Positions 23,706-31,408 are shown, counted from the first letter of the stretch. The stretch: 44,185 bases of DNA from an uncultured Oscillibacter sp. (GCA_947577075.1 CANPTW010000021.1:1-44185); one strand, 5' to 3'. Translations and numbers: made by a program. Notes: generated from the sequence alone by a model not told the origin.

Positions 23706-24644
23706 TCAGACGGAAACGGGAGCCAGCTTCTCCGCCGTGCGGAGCCGGGCGCTTCTGGCCCGGGGGTTCTCCTCCACCTCCGCCGCCGGAGGCGTCACCG
23801 GCTTGTCCAGCCGCACCAGCGGCTTTTTCCCGCAGACGCAGACCGGGAACCCCGGCGGGCAGGTGCAGCCCTGGGCCAGCTCCCGCAGCGTCCGCTTGAC
23901 AATCCGGTCCTCCAGCGAGTGGAAGGTAATCACCGCCAGCCGCCCGCCGGGGCGGAGCTTGTCCACCGCCGCCCGCAGCATGGGGGGCAGCGCGTCCAGC
24001 TCGCCGTTGACGGCGATGCGTATGGCCTGAAAGCTCCGCTTGGCGGGATGCTGCTTCTCCCGCAGCGCCGCCGGAGGCATGGCGGATTTGACAACGTCCA
24101 CCAGCTCCCAGGTCGTCTCAATGGGGCGCCGCTCCCGGGCCCGGACAATGGCCCTGGCAATGGCGGGGGCATAGCGCTCCTCCCCAAAGTCGAATAAAAT
24201 GCGCCGGAGCTCTTCACAGCTCCAGGCGTTGACCACTTCCCGCGCCGTCAGCGGGGCCGTACGGTCCATCCGCATGTCCAGCGGGGCGTCTTTTTTATAG
24301 GAAAAGCCTCTGGAGGCGTCGTCCAGCTGGGGGGAGGAGACGCCCAGGTCAAACAGCAGCCCGTCCACGCCGTCTTCATCCGCCAGGACCTCGGCAAGCT
24401 CCGAGAAGTTGCGGTGCACCAGCGTCACCCGGTCCATCCAGGGGGCCAGGCGCTCCCGCGCCGCCTCGATGGCCGCCATGTCCCGGTCGATGCAGATCAG
24501 GCGGCCGGTGGTCAGGCGCTTGGCAATCTCCCGGGAGTGTCCGCCCCGGCCCAGGGTGCCGTCCACATACGTTCCCTCCGGGCGGATGCGCAGCGCCTCG
24601 ATGCACGCCTCCAGCAGCACGGGCTTATGTGTAAACTCCGTCAA
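23706..24644 (-). CDS. rsmH: 16S rRNA (cytosine1402-N4)-methyltransferase RsmH
   Basis: A 312-residue SAM-dependent enzyme that methylates C1402 in the ribosomal decoding site. The SAM motif DGTLGRGGHS (28-37), GLLFDLGVSSPQLD and the C-terminal VITFHSLEDRIVKRTLRELA are all present. It also keeps a CxC..CxC cluster (CTCPPGFPVCVCGKKP) usual in clostridial RsmH. I choose TTG at 24644 because GGGGGTGA precedes it and it begins 4 bases after the mraZ stop. A longer frame runs back into mraZ. Confidence 0.95.
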   Translation of the reverse strand: MTEFTHKPVLLEACIEALRIRPEGTYVDGTLGRGGHSREIAKRLTTGRLICIDRDMAAIEAARERLAPWMDRVTLVHRNFSELAEVLADEDGVDGLLFDLGVSSPQLDDASRGFSYKKDAPLDMRMDRTAPLTAREVVNAWSCEELRRILFDFGEERYAPAIARAIVRARERRPIETTWELVDVVKSAMPPAALREKQHPAKRSFQAIRIAVNGELDALPPMLRAAVDKLRPGGRLAVITFHSLEDRIVKRTLRELAQGCTCPPGFPVCVCGKKPLVRLDKPVTPPAAEVEENPRARSARLRTAEKLAPVSV

Positions 24645-24648
24645 GCCC

Positions 24649-25092
24649 TCACCCCCGGTTCCGCCGGGCGCGGGCCAGAGCGTCCATGGCCGCGGCCATG
24701 TCCTCTTCGTCCAGCATCCTCTGTTCCCGCTCCGTCCAGGTCTCCTCGTCCCAAATTTCGGCAAAGGTGTTCAGGCCCACGATGGTGCAGGTCTTCTTAA
24801 GCCCCGCGTATTTCCGCAACGTGGCGGGAATCAGCACGCGGCCCTGGCCGTCCGGTTCGCACTGGACGGCGTTGGCATACAGCAGGGTCAACGCCCTGGC
24901 CTCGGTATAGGGCAGCTCGTCCATCTCGTCGGACATCTGCTCCCACTTGGCCTGGGGATAGATGGTCAGGCAGTGCTCGGCGCCGATGGTGATGTAAAAT
25001 GTGTCGCCCAGGGCCTCCCGCATGGCGGAGGGAATGACCAGGCGGCCCTTGGCGTCAACGCTGTTATTCGACTTGCCCAGCAGCCTTGCCAT
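24649..25092 (-). CDS. mraZ: Transcriptional regulator MraZ
   Basis: A 147-residue DNA-binding protein with two swapped-hairpin AbrB-type halves, each with the family signature (DAKGRLVIP at 13-21 and DGQGRVLIP at 81-89). MraZ represses its own division/cell-wall operon by binding G-rich repeats in the promoter region, and matching repeats are visible upstream. The start is ATG at 25092 behind AAAGGGGG. It is the first gene of the cluster. Confidence 0.96.
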   Translation of the reverse strand: MARLLGKSNNSVDAKGRLVIPSAMREALGDTFYITIGAEHCLTIYPQAKWEQMSDEMDELPYTEARALTLLYANAVQCEPDGQGRVLIPATLRKYAGLKKTCTIVGLNTFAEIWDEETWTEREQRMLDEEDMAAAMDALARARRNRG

Positions 25093-25148
25093 GGAGCCGC
25101 CCCCTTTCCCCCTTTTATGGGATGGAGTGGGGGAAAGCTCCACTTATC

Positions 25149-25174
25149 TGCCTCTATTACCCACTTCTCCCCAC
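25149..25174 (-). promoter_or_regulatory. MraZ operator repeats
   Basis: On the minus strand GTGGGG (25169-25174), GTGGGT (25159-25164) and a weaker GAGGCA (25149-25154) repeat with an exact 10-base period, just downstream of the mraZ -10. This is the TGGGN-N5 arrangement known for MraZ, and it fits autorepression. Confidence 0.8.
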
Positions 25175-25185
25175 CTATGCTATTT

Positions 25186-25214
25186 AGTATACGAAAATAC
25201 CTCCTGAAAAGCAA
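25186..25214 (-). promoter_or_regulatory. Promoter of the mraZ cluster
   Basis: TTGCTT (25209-25214) and TATACT (25186-25191) on the minus strand, 17 bases apart, directly upstream of the MraZ boxes. Confidence 0.75.
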
Positions 25215-25326
25215 GGATTTTTTTTCGACGGAAAACAGCCGTTTTTCTTTGAAATGCTCATTTTTTCGTCCAAATACTTGAAAATAAAACAGTCGTTCTA
25301 CTTTTTCCGCCCCAAATTTTGCGCAA

Positions 25327-25375
25327 AAGAAAGCGCCCCTCGGCGCAACATCTTGCGACGGGGACGCTCTTTCTC
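25327..25375 (-). terminator. Terminator after the rsmD-coaD operon
   Basis: An interrupted stem of AGAAAGCG..CCCC with GGG..CGCT..TTTCT encloses GCGCAA-CATC-TTGCG. On the minus strand it lies about 90 bases past the coiled-coil gene and is followed by TTTCTTTTG. It isolates that operon from the mraZ promoter. Confidence 0.65.
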
Positions 25376-25464
25376 TGCTTTTCTCTCCACATCTTGCGCC
25401 GCTCCCATTTGTTCCAACAAAGGGCCCGGCGTTTTGCACAAATTTTTTCGGCTTTTATGTAAAC

Positions 25465-25980
25465 TTAACCATTATCGTCTTCCTTTTTCTGCTCCAGCTT
25501 CTGCTTTTGCTCCTGCATTTTGGCGGCGGACGTGGTCCGGAAGCGGACCCGGGACTGCTTCACCTCGTCCAATGCGGCCTGCACCGCCTCCTCCGTCCGG
25601 GCCAGGGCGTCCTCGGCATAGCTGTTGGCCACCTGGTAGAGCTGGCGGGAACGCTCCTCCGCCCGGGTGACGATCTGCCGGGCCTTCTCCCGGGCGGCGT
25701 ACATGACCTCGCTCTCGGAGATCTTGGTCTTGGCCTCCAGCTCCGCCTGGCGCATCATGCGCTCCACGTCCCGCTTGGCCTCCTCCACAAATTTTTCCCG
25801 GGCGGTCAGCAGCTCCTGCGCCCGCTTGATCTCCGCCGGAAGCTGGGCCCGGAGCTCGTCCAGAAGGTCCAAAAGCTCATCCCGGTCCACAATGCTCATG
25901 CTGGGCTTCAGCGCGGGGGCCTTGGCGTCCTCGATCCGCTCATAGATCATGTCGATCAGGCGGTTGATATCATTGGCCAT
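25465..25980 (-). CDS. Coiled-coil protein, DivIVA-like/ATP-synthase-b-like
   Basis: A 171-residue, highly charged, nearly all-helical protein. Residues 1-30 (MANDINRLIDMIYERIEDAKAPALKPSMSIVDRDELLDLLDELRAQLP) form a conserved head often seen in Clostridia next to coaD. Residues about 50-168 form one long heptad coiled coil (EIKRAQELLTAREKFVEEAKRDVERMM). No membrane helix is present, so it is not an F0 b subunit despite the similarity automated methods report. The start overlaps the last 11 bases of coaD. The function is not known; a scaffold or cell-division role is a guess from its shape. Confidence 0.8.
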   Translation of the reverse strand: MANDINRLIDMIYERIEDAKAPALKPSMSIVDRDELLDLLDELRAQLPAEIKRAQELLTAREKFVEEAKRDVERMMRQAELEAKTKISESEVMYAAREKARQIVTRAEERSRQLYQVANSYAEDALARTEEAVQAALDEVKQSRVRFRTTSAAKMQEQKQKLEQKKEDDNG

Positions 25981-26476
25981 GGTTGAAACCTCCCTCTTTC
26001 TTTGTCATTTCCTCCACCAGCGGGAGAATGGATGCGGGCAGATACTTCTCCAGCGGCTGGCCGTAGCGGATCATCTCCCGGGCCATGGAGGAGCTGAAAT
26101 GCTGATAGGGCGCGCTGGCGGGCAGGAGCATCGTCTCCAGCCCCGGGCACAGCCCGCGGTTGATCAGCGCCATTTGGTACTCGTTGTCGAAGTCCGTCAC
26201 GCTGCGCACGCCCCGGACAATGGCGCAGGCCCCGTGCTCCCTGGCGTAGTCCGCCAGCAGCCCGGGCCAAAGCTCGGCCTCCACATTGGGCAGGTCCTGA
26301 ACCGCGGCCCGGACCAGTTGGAGCTTCTGTTCCGGGGTGAACATCTGGTTTTTCTTTTCGGCGTTGGGGCTGACGCAGACCCAGACCCGGTCAAAGCATC
26401 CGGCGGCCCGGCGGATTACATCCAGATGGCCCAGGGTGACGGGATCAAAGCTGCCGGAGCAGATGGCTGTTTTCAT
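25970..26476 (-). CDS. coaD: Phosphopantetheine adenylyltransferase
   Basis: A 168-residue cytoplasmic nucleotidyltransferase that makes dephospho-CoA from 4'-phosphopantetheine and ATP. The nucleotide motif SGSFDPVTLGH (8-18), the RGVRSVTDFDNEYQMA segment and the SSSMARE loop are all present. The length is normal. It starts 16 bases after rsmD, the common Firmicutes pair, and overlaps the coiled-coil gene. Confidence 0.97.
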   Translation of the reverse strand: MKTAICSGSFDPVTLGHLDVIRRAAGCFDRVWVCVSPNAEKKNQMFTPEQKLQLVRAAVQDLPNVEAELWPGLLADYAREHGACAIVRGVRSVTDFDNEYQMALINRGLCPGLETMLLPASAPYQHFSSSMAREMIRYGQPLEKYLPASILPLVEEMTKKEGGFNHGQ

Positions 26477-26492
26477 GAGCGGTTTCCTCGTT

Positions 26493-27047
26493 CTATTCGT
26501 TTCCCTCCCGGAGGAAGAGGGTGACGGCGATCTTGCCGTAGCGGTAGGTCTTCCGCAGGCGGCACCCCGCCGGGACGGCCGGACGGCGGTCCGCCGGGTG
26601 TTCCGCTACGATTATACCATAAGGATTAAGAATGTCAAATCCCGGCATGGTGATCCGCTCCAGGACCTCTTCCAGCAGGCCGGAGGCATAGGGCGGGTCC
26701 AGAAACACCAGGTCGAAGCGCTCGCCGGTCCCCTTCAGGAATTCCAGGGAGTCCCCGTTGACCACCCGGGCCCGGTCCCGGAGAGCCGTCAGGGCCAGAT
26801 TTTTCTCCACCAGGCCGGCGGCGTCCTTCCGCCGGTCCACAAAGACGGCGAAGGCGGCTCCCCGGCTCAGGCACTCAATGCCCATCTGCCCGGTGCCGGC
26901 AAACAGGTCCAGCACCCGCCGCCCCTCAATGTCAAACTGCAGGGCGCTGAACACCCCCTCCTTCACCCGGTCGGTGGTGGGGCGGGTCTCCAGCCCCTCC
27001 AGCTCCAGCAGGCGGCGGCCTCCGGCGGTGCCCGTGATCACGCGCAT
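26493..27047 (-). CDS. rsmD: 16S rRNA (guanine966-N2)-methyltransferase RsmD
   Basis: A 184-residue SAM-dependent methyltransferase. It opens with the family start MRVITGTAGGRRL, followed by the SAM loop VLDLFAGTGQMGIECLSRGA and the catalytic DPPY (FLDPPYASG). ATG at 27047 has GGAGG 6 bases upstream. It heads the rsmD-coaD-coiled-coil operon. Confidence 0.95.
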   Translation of the reverse strand: MRVITGTAGGRRLLELEGLETRPTTDRVKEGVFSALQFDIEGRRVLDLFAGTGQMGIECLSRGAAFAVFVDRRKDAAGLVEKNLALTALRDRARVVNGDSLEFLKGTGERFDLVFLDPPYASGLLEEVLERITMPGFDILNPYGIIVAEHPADRRPAVPAGCRLRKTYRYGKIAVTLFLREGNE

Positions 27048-27086
27048 GGCGTCCCTCCTAACCAAAAGACGGTTTATCCGGGGTTT

Positions 27087-27115
27087 ATTCTACGGCAAAG
27101 TTTCCCGCTTTTCAA
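27087..27115 (-). promoter_or_regulatory. Promoter of rsmD-coaD
   Basis: TTGAAA (27110-27115) and TAGAAT (27087-27092) on the minus strand, 17 bases apart, 39 bases before the rsmD start. Confidence 0.72.
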
Positions 27116-27137
27116 TAGCATTTCCAACAAAAACAGG

Positions 27138-27163
27138 AAAAAACTCCGCCGATCCGGCGGAGC
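27138..27163 (-). terminator. Terminator of the regulator/ABC operon
   Basis: CTCCGCC and GGCGGAG (27144-27150 and 27156-27162) form a stem followed on the minus strand by TTTTTT, a few bases after the ATPase stop. Confidence 0.88.
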
Positions 27164-27170
27164 CTTTCCC

Positions 27171-27737
27171 CTATTCCCTCCCCAGCCGCACCAGCGGCGC
27201 GTCCTCCAGCCCGGTCCGGTCATGGGTGGCCAGCACCACGGGCCTTCCCGCCGCCCTCTCCCGGATCAGCGCCAGGCACCGGGCCCGGTTCTCCCCGTCC
27301 AGGCCGGTGAAGGGCTCGTCCAGGGCCAGGGCCTCCCACGGGGCCAGCAGGGCCCGGGCCAGGGCCAGGCGGCGCTTCATCCCCCCGGACCAGGTCCGGA
27401 GGGGCTCAGGGTCCGAAAGCTCCAGCCCCAGGCGGGCCAGCAGGGCCGCGGCCTCCCCGGGGACCTCCCCCAGGGCGAAGCGGAGGTTGGCCCCGGCGGG
27501 CAGCTGCTCCAGCAGCCGGTCCTCCTGGAACACGGCGGCCCAGCGGCAGTCCGCGCCGCACAGGGTCCCCCCGTCGGGGCGCTCCAGGCCCAGCAGAAGG
27601 CGGAGCAGGGTGGTCTTCCCCGTCCCGGAGGGGGCGGAGACGCAGGTGATTCCCGGCCGGAAGACGGCGGTCAGGCCGGTCAGCACGGGCTTGCCGTTAT
27701 AGGACTTGCAGAGCCCTTCCACGCGGATCTCCATCAT
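27171..27737 (-). CDS. ABC transporter ATP-binding protein (SsuB/TauB-like)
   Basis: A 188-residue cytoplasmic ATPase that energises the importer formed with the next two proteins. Walker A APSGTGKT (35-42), signature WSGGMKRR (116-123), Walker B ALALDEP (Asp140-Glu141) and the switch His172 are intact. At 188 residues it is shorter than the roughly 240-260 of SsuB/TauB, lacking a C-terminal extension, but no motif is missing. ATG overlaps the permease stop by 4 bases. Confidence 0.92.
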   Translation of the reverse strand: MMEIRVEGLCKSYNGKPVLTGLTAVFRPGITCVSAPSGTGKTTLLRLLLGLERPDGGTLCGADCRWAAVFQEDRLLEQLPAGANLRFALGEVPGEAAALLARLGLELSDPEPLRTWSGGMKRRLALARALLAPWEALALDEPFTGLDGENRARCLALIRERAAGRPVVLATHDRTGLEDAPLVRLGRE

Positions 27738-28489
27738 GCTCCCACCCTTCCTGCCAAGCCGTCCACCACCGCCAGGAACAGCCGCTCGAAGGCCGCCGAC
27801 AGAATCAGGATCACGGCGGTCCAGGCGAAGAGGTCCGGGGTCTGGAGGTAGATTTTCGCGTTATACAGCCGCTCGCCCACGGTTCCCGGCGGGAGGCCGA
27901 TGACCTCCGCCGCCGCCCCCGCCTTCCAGCAGAGGCCCAGGGCCAGGGAGGCCGCGGAGCGGAAGTAGGGCAGGACCTGGGGCAGGTAGATCCCCCAGAG
28001 CCGCCGCCGGAGGGGAATCCGGTACACCCGGGCCAGCTCCAGGAGCTTGGGGTCCGTCTGCCGGAGCCCCTCCAGGACGTTGAGGTACACCGGGGGAAAC
28101 ACCACCAGCCCGGAGATGAAGAGGGACAGGGACCGGGCGTCCAGCCACACCAGGGCCAGGATGATGAAGGAGGCCACGGGCACCGCCTTTACCACCGCCA
28201 CCGGCGGGACCAGCAGCTCCCGGAGCCGGGGCCGCCCCGCCGCCAGAGCCGCCAGCAGCACCGCCAGGGCGCAGGAGAGCAGGAAGCCCCCGAAGATGCG
28301 GGCCGAGGAGTTCCCCGCCGCCTGCCAGAAGGCCGGGGAGGGCAGCAGCTCCAGAAGGCGCAGCGCCGCCTGAATGGGCGAGGCCAGCAGCAGCGCCCCG
28401 TGGGGATACGCCGCCGCCAGGGCCATGCTCCCCCCCTGCCAAGCCAGGAGCCAGAGGGCCACGGACCAGGGGCGGAGCTTAGGGGACAT
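27734..28489 (-). CDS. ABC transporter permease (SsuC/TauC-like)
   Basis: A 251-residue membrane protein with about six helices and the EAA-type coupling loop (LELARVYRIPLRRRLWGIYLPQVLPYF). It belongs to the binding-protein-dependent permeases of the nitrate/sulfonate/taurine/HMP class. The start at 28489 overlaps the end of the binding-protein gene by 11 bases; a longer in-frame extension inside that gene is a shadow. Confidence 0.9.
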   Translation of the reverse strand: MSPKLRPWSVALWLLAWQGGSMALAAAYPHGALLLASPIQAALRLLELLPSPAFWQAAGNSSARIFGGFLLSCALAVLLAALAAGRPRLRELLVPPVAVVKAVPVASFIILALVWLDARSLSLFISGLVVFPPVYLNVLEGLRQTDPKLLELARVYRIPLRRRLWGIYLPQVLPYFRSAASLALGLCWKAGAAAEVIGLPPGTVGERLYNAKIYLQTPDLFAWTAVILILSAAFERLFLAVVDGLAGRVGA

Positions 28490-29534
28490 AGTAGAAGTCG
28501 TCCCGGGGCAGCGCACCGCCCACGGACTCCGGAGCTGTCTCCGCCAGCACCTGGAGGTAGCCGGAGAGCTTTTCGAACATCTCCTGGCCGGTGAGGCAGA
28601 CGATGTTGCAGTGGGGCAGGGCCTTTTCCGCGATGGCCGGACTTTCAATAATGCCGTTGGCCGCGATAAGCTCCCCGGCTTCCTTGGGGTTGGCATTCAC
28701 CCAGTCCACGGAAGCGGCGTATTCCCTCAAAAACGCGTCCACCAGCTCCGGGCGCTCCTCCACCAGGTCCCGCCGGGCCACAGCCACGCCGGTAATCATG
28801 GCGGAGCCGTTGTCCAGGGCGTCCCACTCCGCCGTCAGGTCCAGGGCCACCCGGAGCTTTTCCAGCTTCCCCTGGGCCACGGTGACGAAGGGCTGGGGCA
28901 GCAGGGCGAGGTCCGCCGTTCCCGCCGCCAGGGCGGCGACGCACTCGGCGTGCTCGGATTTCCAATCGACGGTCACGTCCCGGTCCGGGTCCAGGCCGCT
29001 TTGCTCCAGGAGATAGCGGAGGCCGAACTCCGGCGTGGAGCCCTTCCCGGCGGCCACGAGGGTCCTGCCCTTCAGGTCCGCCATGGACCGGACCGTCTCC
29101 CCGCCGTTCTCCACGATGTAGAGGACTCCAAGGGTGTTGACGGCCAGGGTGACCACCTGGCCCTCGGTCTTGTTGTAGAGCACCGCCGCCAGGTTGGCGG
29201 GGACGCAGGCGATGTCCAGCTCCCCCTTGATGAGCTTGGGGGTCAGCTCGTCGGCGGAGCCCGCCAGGGTATAGCGGTTGACCCCGTCGTCGGAGATCAT
29301 GCGGATCAGGCCCATGGCGGTTGGCCCCTTCAGTGCGCCCACCCGGAGCGCAGCCGCTTCAACAGGCTCCTCCTCCGGCCGGGCCTCCTCCTGGGGGGGC
29401 TGTTCCGCGGGCTCCTCCGCCGGGGCGGAGCCCCCCGCCGCCTGGGTGGGGCCGTCGTCGCTGCGGATGGCGCCGCAGGCGGAAAGGGCCAGCAGCAGGG
29501 CCAGGGCAAGGGCCAGGGTCTTCAGGGTTTTCAT
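28479..29534 (-). CDS. ABC transporter substrate-binding lipoprotein (SsuA/NMT1-like)
   Basis: A 351-residue lipoprotein with signal peptide and lipobox LSAC (Cys20), then an acidic Pro/Glu linker (about 25-60) and a type-2 periplasmic-binding fold (LRVGALKGPTAMGLIRMI..DELTPKLIKGELDIACVPANLAAVLYNKT..MADLKGRTLVAAGKGSTPEFGLRYLLEQSGLDP). This class binds small organic ions such as sulfonates, nitrate or the thiamine precursor HMP, and the ligand cannot be told from sequence. ATG at 29534 follows GGGAGG. It is the second gene of an operon led by a TM1266-type protein. Confidence 0.9.
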   Translation of the reverse strand: MKTLKTLALALALLLALSACGAIRSDDGPTQAAGGSAPAEEPAEQPPQEEARPEEEPVEAAALRVGALKGPTAMGLIRMISDDGVNRYTLAGSADELTPKLIKGELDIACVPANLAAVLYNKTEGQVVTLAVNTLGVLYIVENGGETVRSMADLKGRTLVAAGKGSTPEFGLRYLLEQSGLDPDRDVTVDWKSEHAECVAALAAGTADLALLPQPFVTVAQGKLEKLRVALDLTAEWDALDNGSAMITGVAVARRDLVEERPELVDAFLREYAASVDWVNANPKEAGELIAANGIIESPAIAEKALPHCNIVCLTGQEMFEKLSGYLQVLAETAPESVGGALPRDDFYYVP

Positions 29535-29599
29535 AGTCGATTCCTCCCGTGATGTGTCTTGCAGGGCCGGGCGTTGCCCGGCCCGTTTTCCCAAAGGGG

Positions 29600-29854
29600 T
29601 TATGCCTTCTCCGGCGCGTAGACGGTCTTGGCCGTCACGCCGGGCAGGCGGCCGATCTTTCCGGACAGGGCGGAAATCACGTCCGCCGGGGCGTCCAGGG
29701 CCACGCTGATGAGCCGGATGCCCCGCTCCCGGCAGGGCACCCCCATCCGGCCGATGACGGCGCCCTCATACTGGTGCAGCAGGGCGTTCAGCGCCGCCAC
29801 GGAGTCCGCCTCCCGGACGATGACCGCCAGGACGGCGACGCGGGTTTCCATCAT
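29600..29854 (-). CDS. TM1266-type putative iron-only hydrogenase system regulator
   Basis: An 84-residue ACT/CopG-like small protein. Its pattern (METRVAVLAVIVREADSVAALNALLHQYEGAVIGRMGVPCRERGIRLISVALDAPADVISALSGKIGRLPGVTAKTVY) fits the TM1266 family, commonly named a putative regulator of the iron-only hydrogenase system because it is often found with hydE, hydF and hydG. No hydrogenase or maturase gene is in this window. ATG at 29854 follows AGGAGGG. It leads the operon with the ABC importer and follows a structured leader with a terminator. Its biochemical role is not established in the family. Confidence 0.82.
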   Translation of the reverse strand: MMETRVAVLAVIVREADSVAALNALLHQYEGAVIGRMGVPCRERGIRLISVALDAPADVISALSGKIGRLPGVTAKTVYAPEKA

Positions 29855-29868
29855 AGCTTCCCTCCTTT

Positions 29869-29908
29869 TGCGAAAAGTAAAAGCCCCTCCGCCGACTGGC
29901 AGAGGGGC
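29869..29908 (-). terminator. Terminator (attenuator) in the leader of the TM1266-type gene
   Basis: On the minus strand an 11-bp stem (29898-29908 with 29883-29893, one mismatch) with a 4-base loop is followed by TTTTACTTTT, ending a few bases before the ribosome-binding site. Because it lies between the promoter and the first gene, it would stop transcription unless the leader folds otherwise. Confidence 0.82.
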
Positions 29909-30103
29909 CGTAACAGCACGACCGGACCCGGAGGCAAATTCTCCGTGTCCCGCTCTCTCCTCTTACGGCGCGGAAACCACCTTGCCGCCAGATCGACCGA
30001 TAAGAAGTCAGGTCCTCCGGTCAGAAAACGCTTCCCGGGGACGGGCTGAAAAGGATGATACCGTCAACGCGGTTGAAACGAATCCAGGAAATTCTTTTCA
30101 GCT
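29909..30103 (-). promoter_or_regulatory. Structured leader, candidate riboswitch of unknown class
   Basis: The transcript would begin near 30103, where GCTGAAAAG pairs with CTTTTCAGC (30094-30102 with 30045-30053) and encloses 40 bases. A GACCG/CGGTC pair, a GGCGG..CCGC hairpin and a 12-bp hairpin (10 of 12 pairs, CGGGACACGGAG with CTCCGGGTCCGG) follow. CCGTAA before that hairpin can pair with TTACGG at the base of the terminator, an arrangement that could form an antiterminator. It contains AAGGTGGTTTCCGCG (29969-29983), reminiscent of a T-box core, but I see no T-box stem I. No match to TPP, cobalamin, FMN, SAM or guanidine-I consensus was found by eye. Confidence 0.5.
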
Positions 30104-30109
30104 GTGCTG

Positions 30110-30138
30110 ACTATAGCATGGAAAGGCCGGGGCGTCAA
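30110..30138 (-). promoter_or_regulatory. Promoter of the TM1266-type/ABC operon
   Basis: TTGACG (30133-30138) and TATAGT (30110-30115) on the minus strand, 17 bases apart, just past the alr stop. It gives a leader of about 250 nt. Confidence 0.82.
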
Positions 30139-30148
30139 GCCCATTTCT

Positions 30149-31321
30149 TTACTCCCTGTCCAGGTAGTCCAGGACCTCCACGGCCTCGCCGCCCCGGAGG
30201 TACACCCGGGGCACCCGGCGGGCCACGGCGCAGAGGAGCTCATAGGAGATGGTTCCCGCCTTCGAAGCCGCCCGGGCAAAGCCGTCCGCCGGAGCGGGTC
30301 CGAGGACCACCGCCTCGTCCCCGGCGGCGGCCTCCGGAACGGCGGAGACGTCCACCGTGAGCTGGTCCATGCTCACCCGGCCGATCACCGGGGCGGGTTT
30401 ACCGTGGATGGAAACCGTGCCCAGGCTGGAGAGGGCCCGGGGATAGCCGTCGGCATAGCCGCAGCAGAGGGTCGCCGCCCGAAGGGCCCGGTCCGCCGTA
30501 TAGGTCCGGCCATAGCCCACGCAGTCCCCGGGGGCCAGGTCCTTCACCTGGCTGACCACCGTCTTCAGCGTCATGACGGGCCGGAGGCCGGGGAAGGTCA
30601 CCTCGGCGCTGGGATCCTGGCCGTAGAGAATGATTCCCGCCCGCACCATGTCGCAGCTCCACTCCGGGTGGGCCGCCAATCCGGCGGAGTTCGCGCAGTG
30701 AACCGTCTCCAGCGGCCCCGCCGCCTCCAGGCGCTCCACCACCCGGCGGAAAAGCGCGTACTGCTCCTCGGTATAGCGGCGGTCCTCCTCCGCCAGGGAA
30801 TCCGCCGCGGAGAAGTGCTGGAAGGCGCCGGTAATGGAGAGTCCCTTCCGCTTCCGGCACGCCAGCAGCCCGGACACGGCGGTTTCCAGATCCCGCCGGG
30901 CCCCGAAGCCGATGCGGCCCATTCCGGTGTCGATTTTCAGGTGCCCCTTCACCGTAACGCCGGCGGACTCCGCCGCCGCCGCCAGGGCTTCGGCGTACTC
31001 CGGGCTGTAAACCGCCTGGGTGATCCCCTCCTCCGCCAGAAGGGCGGCGCACTCCGGCCGGGTCATGCCCAGGATCAGGATGGGCTGCGCAATGCCGCTG
31101 CGGCGCAGGTGCCGGGCCTCCGCCAGGGAGGAGACGGCAAACCACGCCGCCCCCTCCGCCGCCAGGGTCCGGGCCGCCATGCGGTCGCCGTGGCCGTAGG
31201 CGTCCGCCTTCACCACCGCGCAGACGGCGGCGCCCGCCCGCCGCCGGATCAGCCGGAAGTTGTGCGCCAGGGCGTCCAGATCGATTTCCGCCCAGCAGTG
31301 GGCGTCAAAGGGTATGCTCAT
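30149..31321 (-). CDS. alr: Alanine racemase
   Basis: A 390-residue PLP enzyme that makes D-alanine for peptidoglycan. The PLP lysine is Lys38 (VVKADAYGHG), and the second catalytic residue is probably Tyr270 (VGYGRTY). The C-terminal beta domain contains GRVSMDQLTVDVS. The length is normal. It is monocistronic with its own promoter. In an endospore former an Alr may serve vegetative growth or the spore coat; this one shows no feature to decide. Confidence 0.96.
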   Translation of the reverse strand: MSIPFDAHCWAEIDLDALAHNFRLIRRRAGAAVCAVVKADAYGHGDRMAARTLAAEGAAWFAVSSLAEARHLRRSGIAQPILILGMTRPECAALLAEEGITQAVYSPEYAEALAAAAESAGVTVKGHLKIDTGMGRIGFGARRDLETAVSGLLACRKRKGLSITGAFQHFSAADSLAEEDRRYTEEQYALFRRVVERLEAAGPLETVHCANSAGLAAHPEWSCDMVRAGIILYGQDPSAEVTFPGLRPVMTLKTVVSQVKDLAPGDCVGYGRTYTADRALRAATLCCGYADGYPRALSSLGTVSIHGKPAPVIGRVSMDQLTVDVSAVPEAAAGDEAVVLGPAPADGFARAASKAGTISYELLCAVARRVPRVYLRGGEAVEVLDYLDRE

Positions 31322-31385
31322 GAGGTTCCTCCTATATGCCGGCGCACTCCGGCAAAGCCCCCAGTTCCCGCTCCGCCGGGCAGGC

Positions 31386-31408
31386 GTCCGCTGTCTGCGG
31401 ACGCCCGG
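31386..31408 (-). other. Hairpin in the alr leader
   Basis: GGCGTCCGC pairs with GCGGACGCC across a 5-base loop, in the leader between the alr promoter and start. No T-run follows, so it may stabilise the transcript rather than end it. Confidence 0.55.

Noticed and set aside
25465-25980. ATP synthase F0 subunit b
   Set aside because: It lacks the N-terminal membrane helix and no other ATP synthase gene is near.
29969-29983. T-box for the TM1266-type operon
   Set aside because: AAGGTGGTTTCCGCG differs from the nearly invariant T-box core, no stem I with specifier loop is visible, and the terminator is too far downstream.
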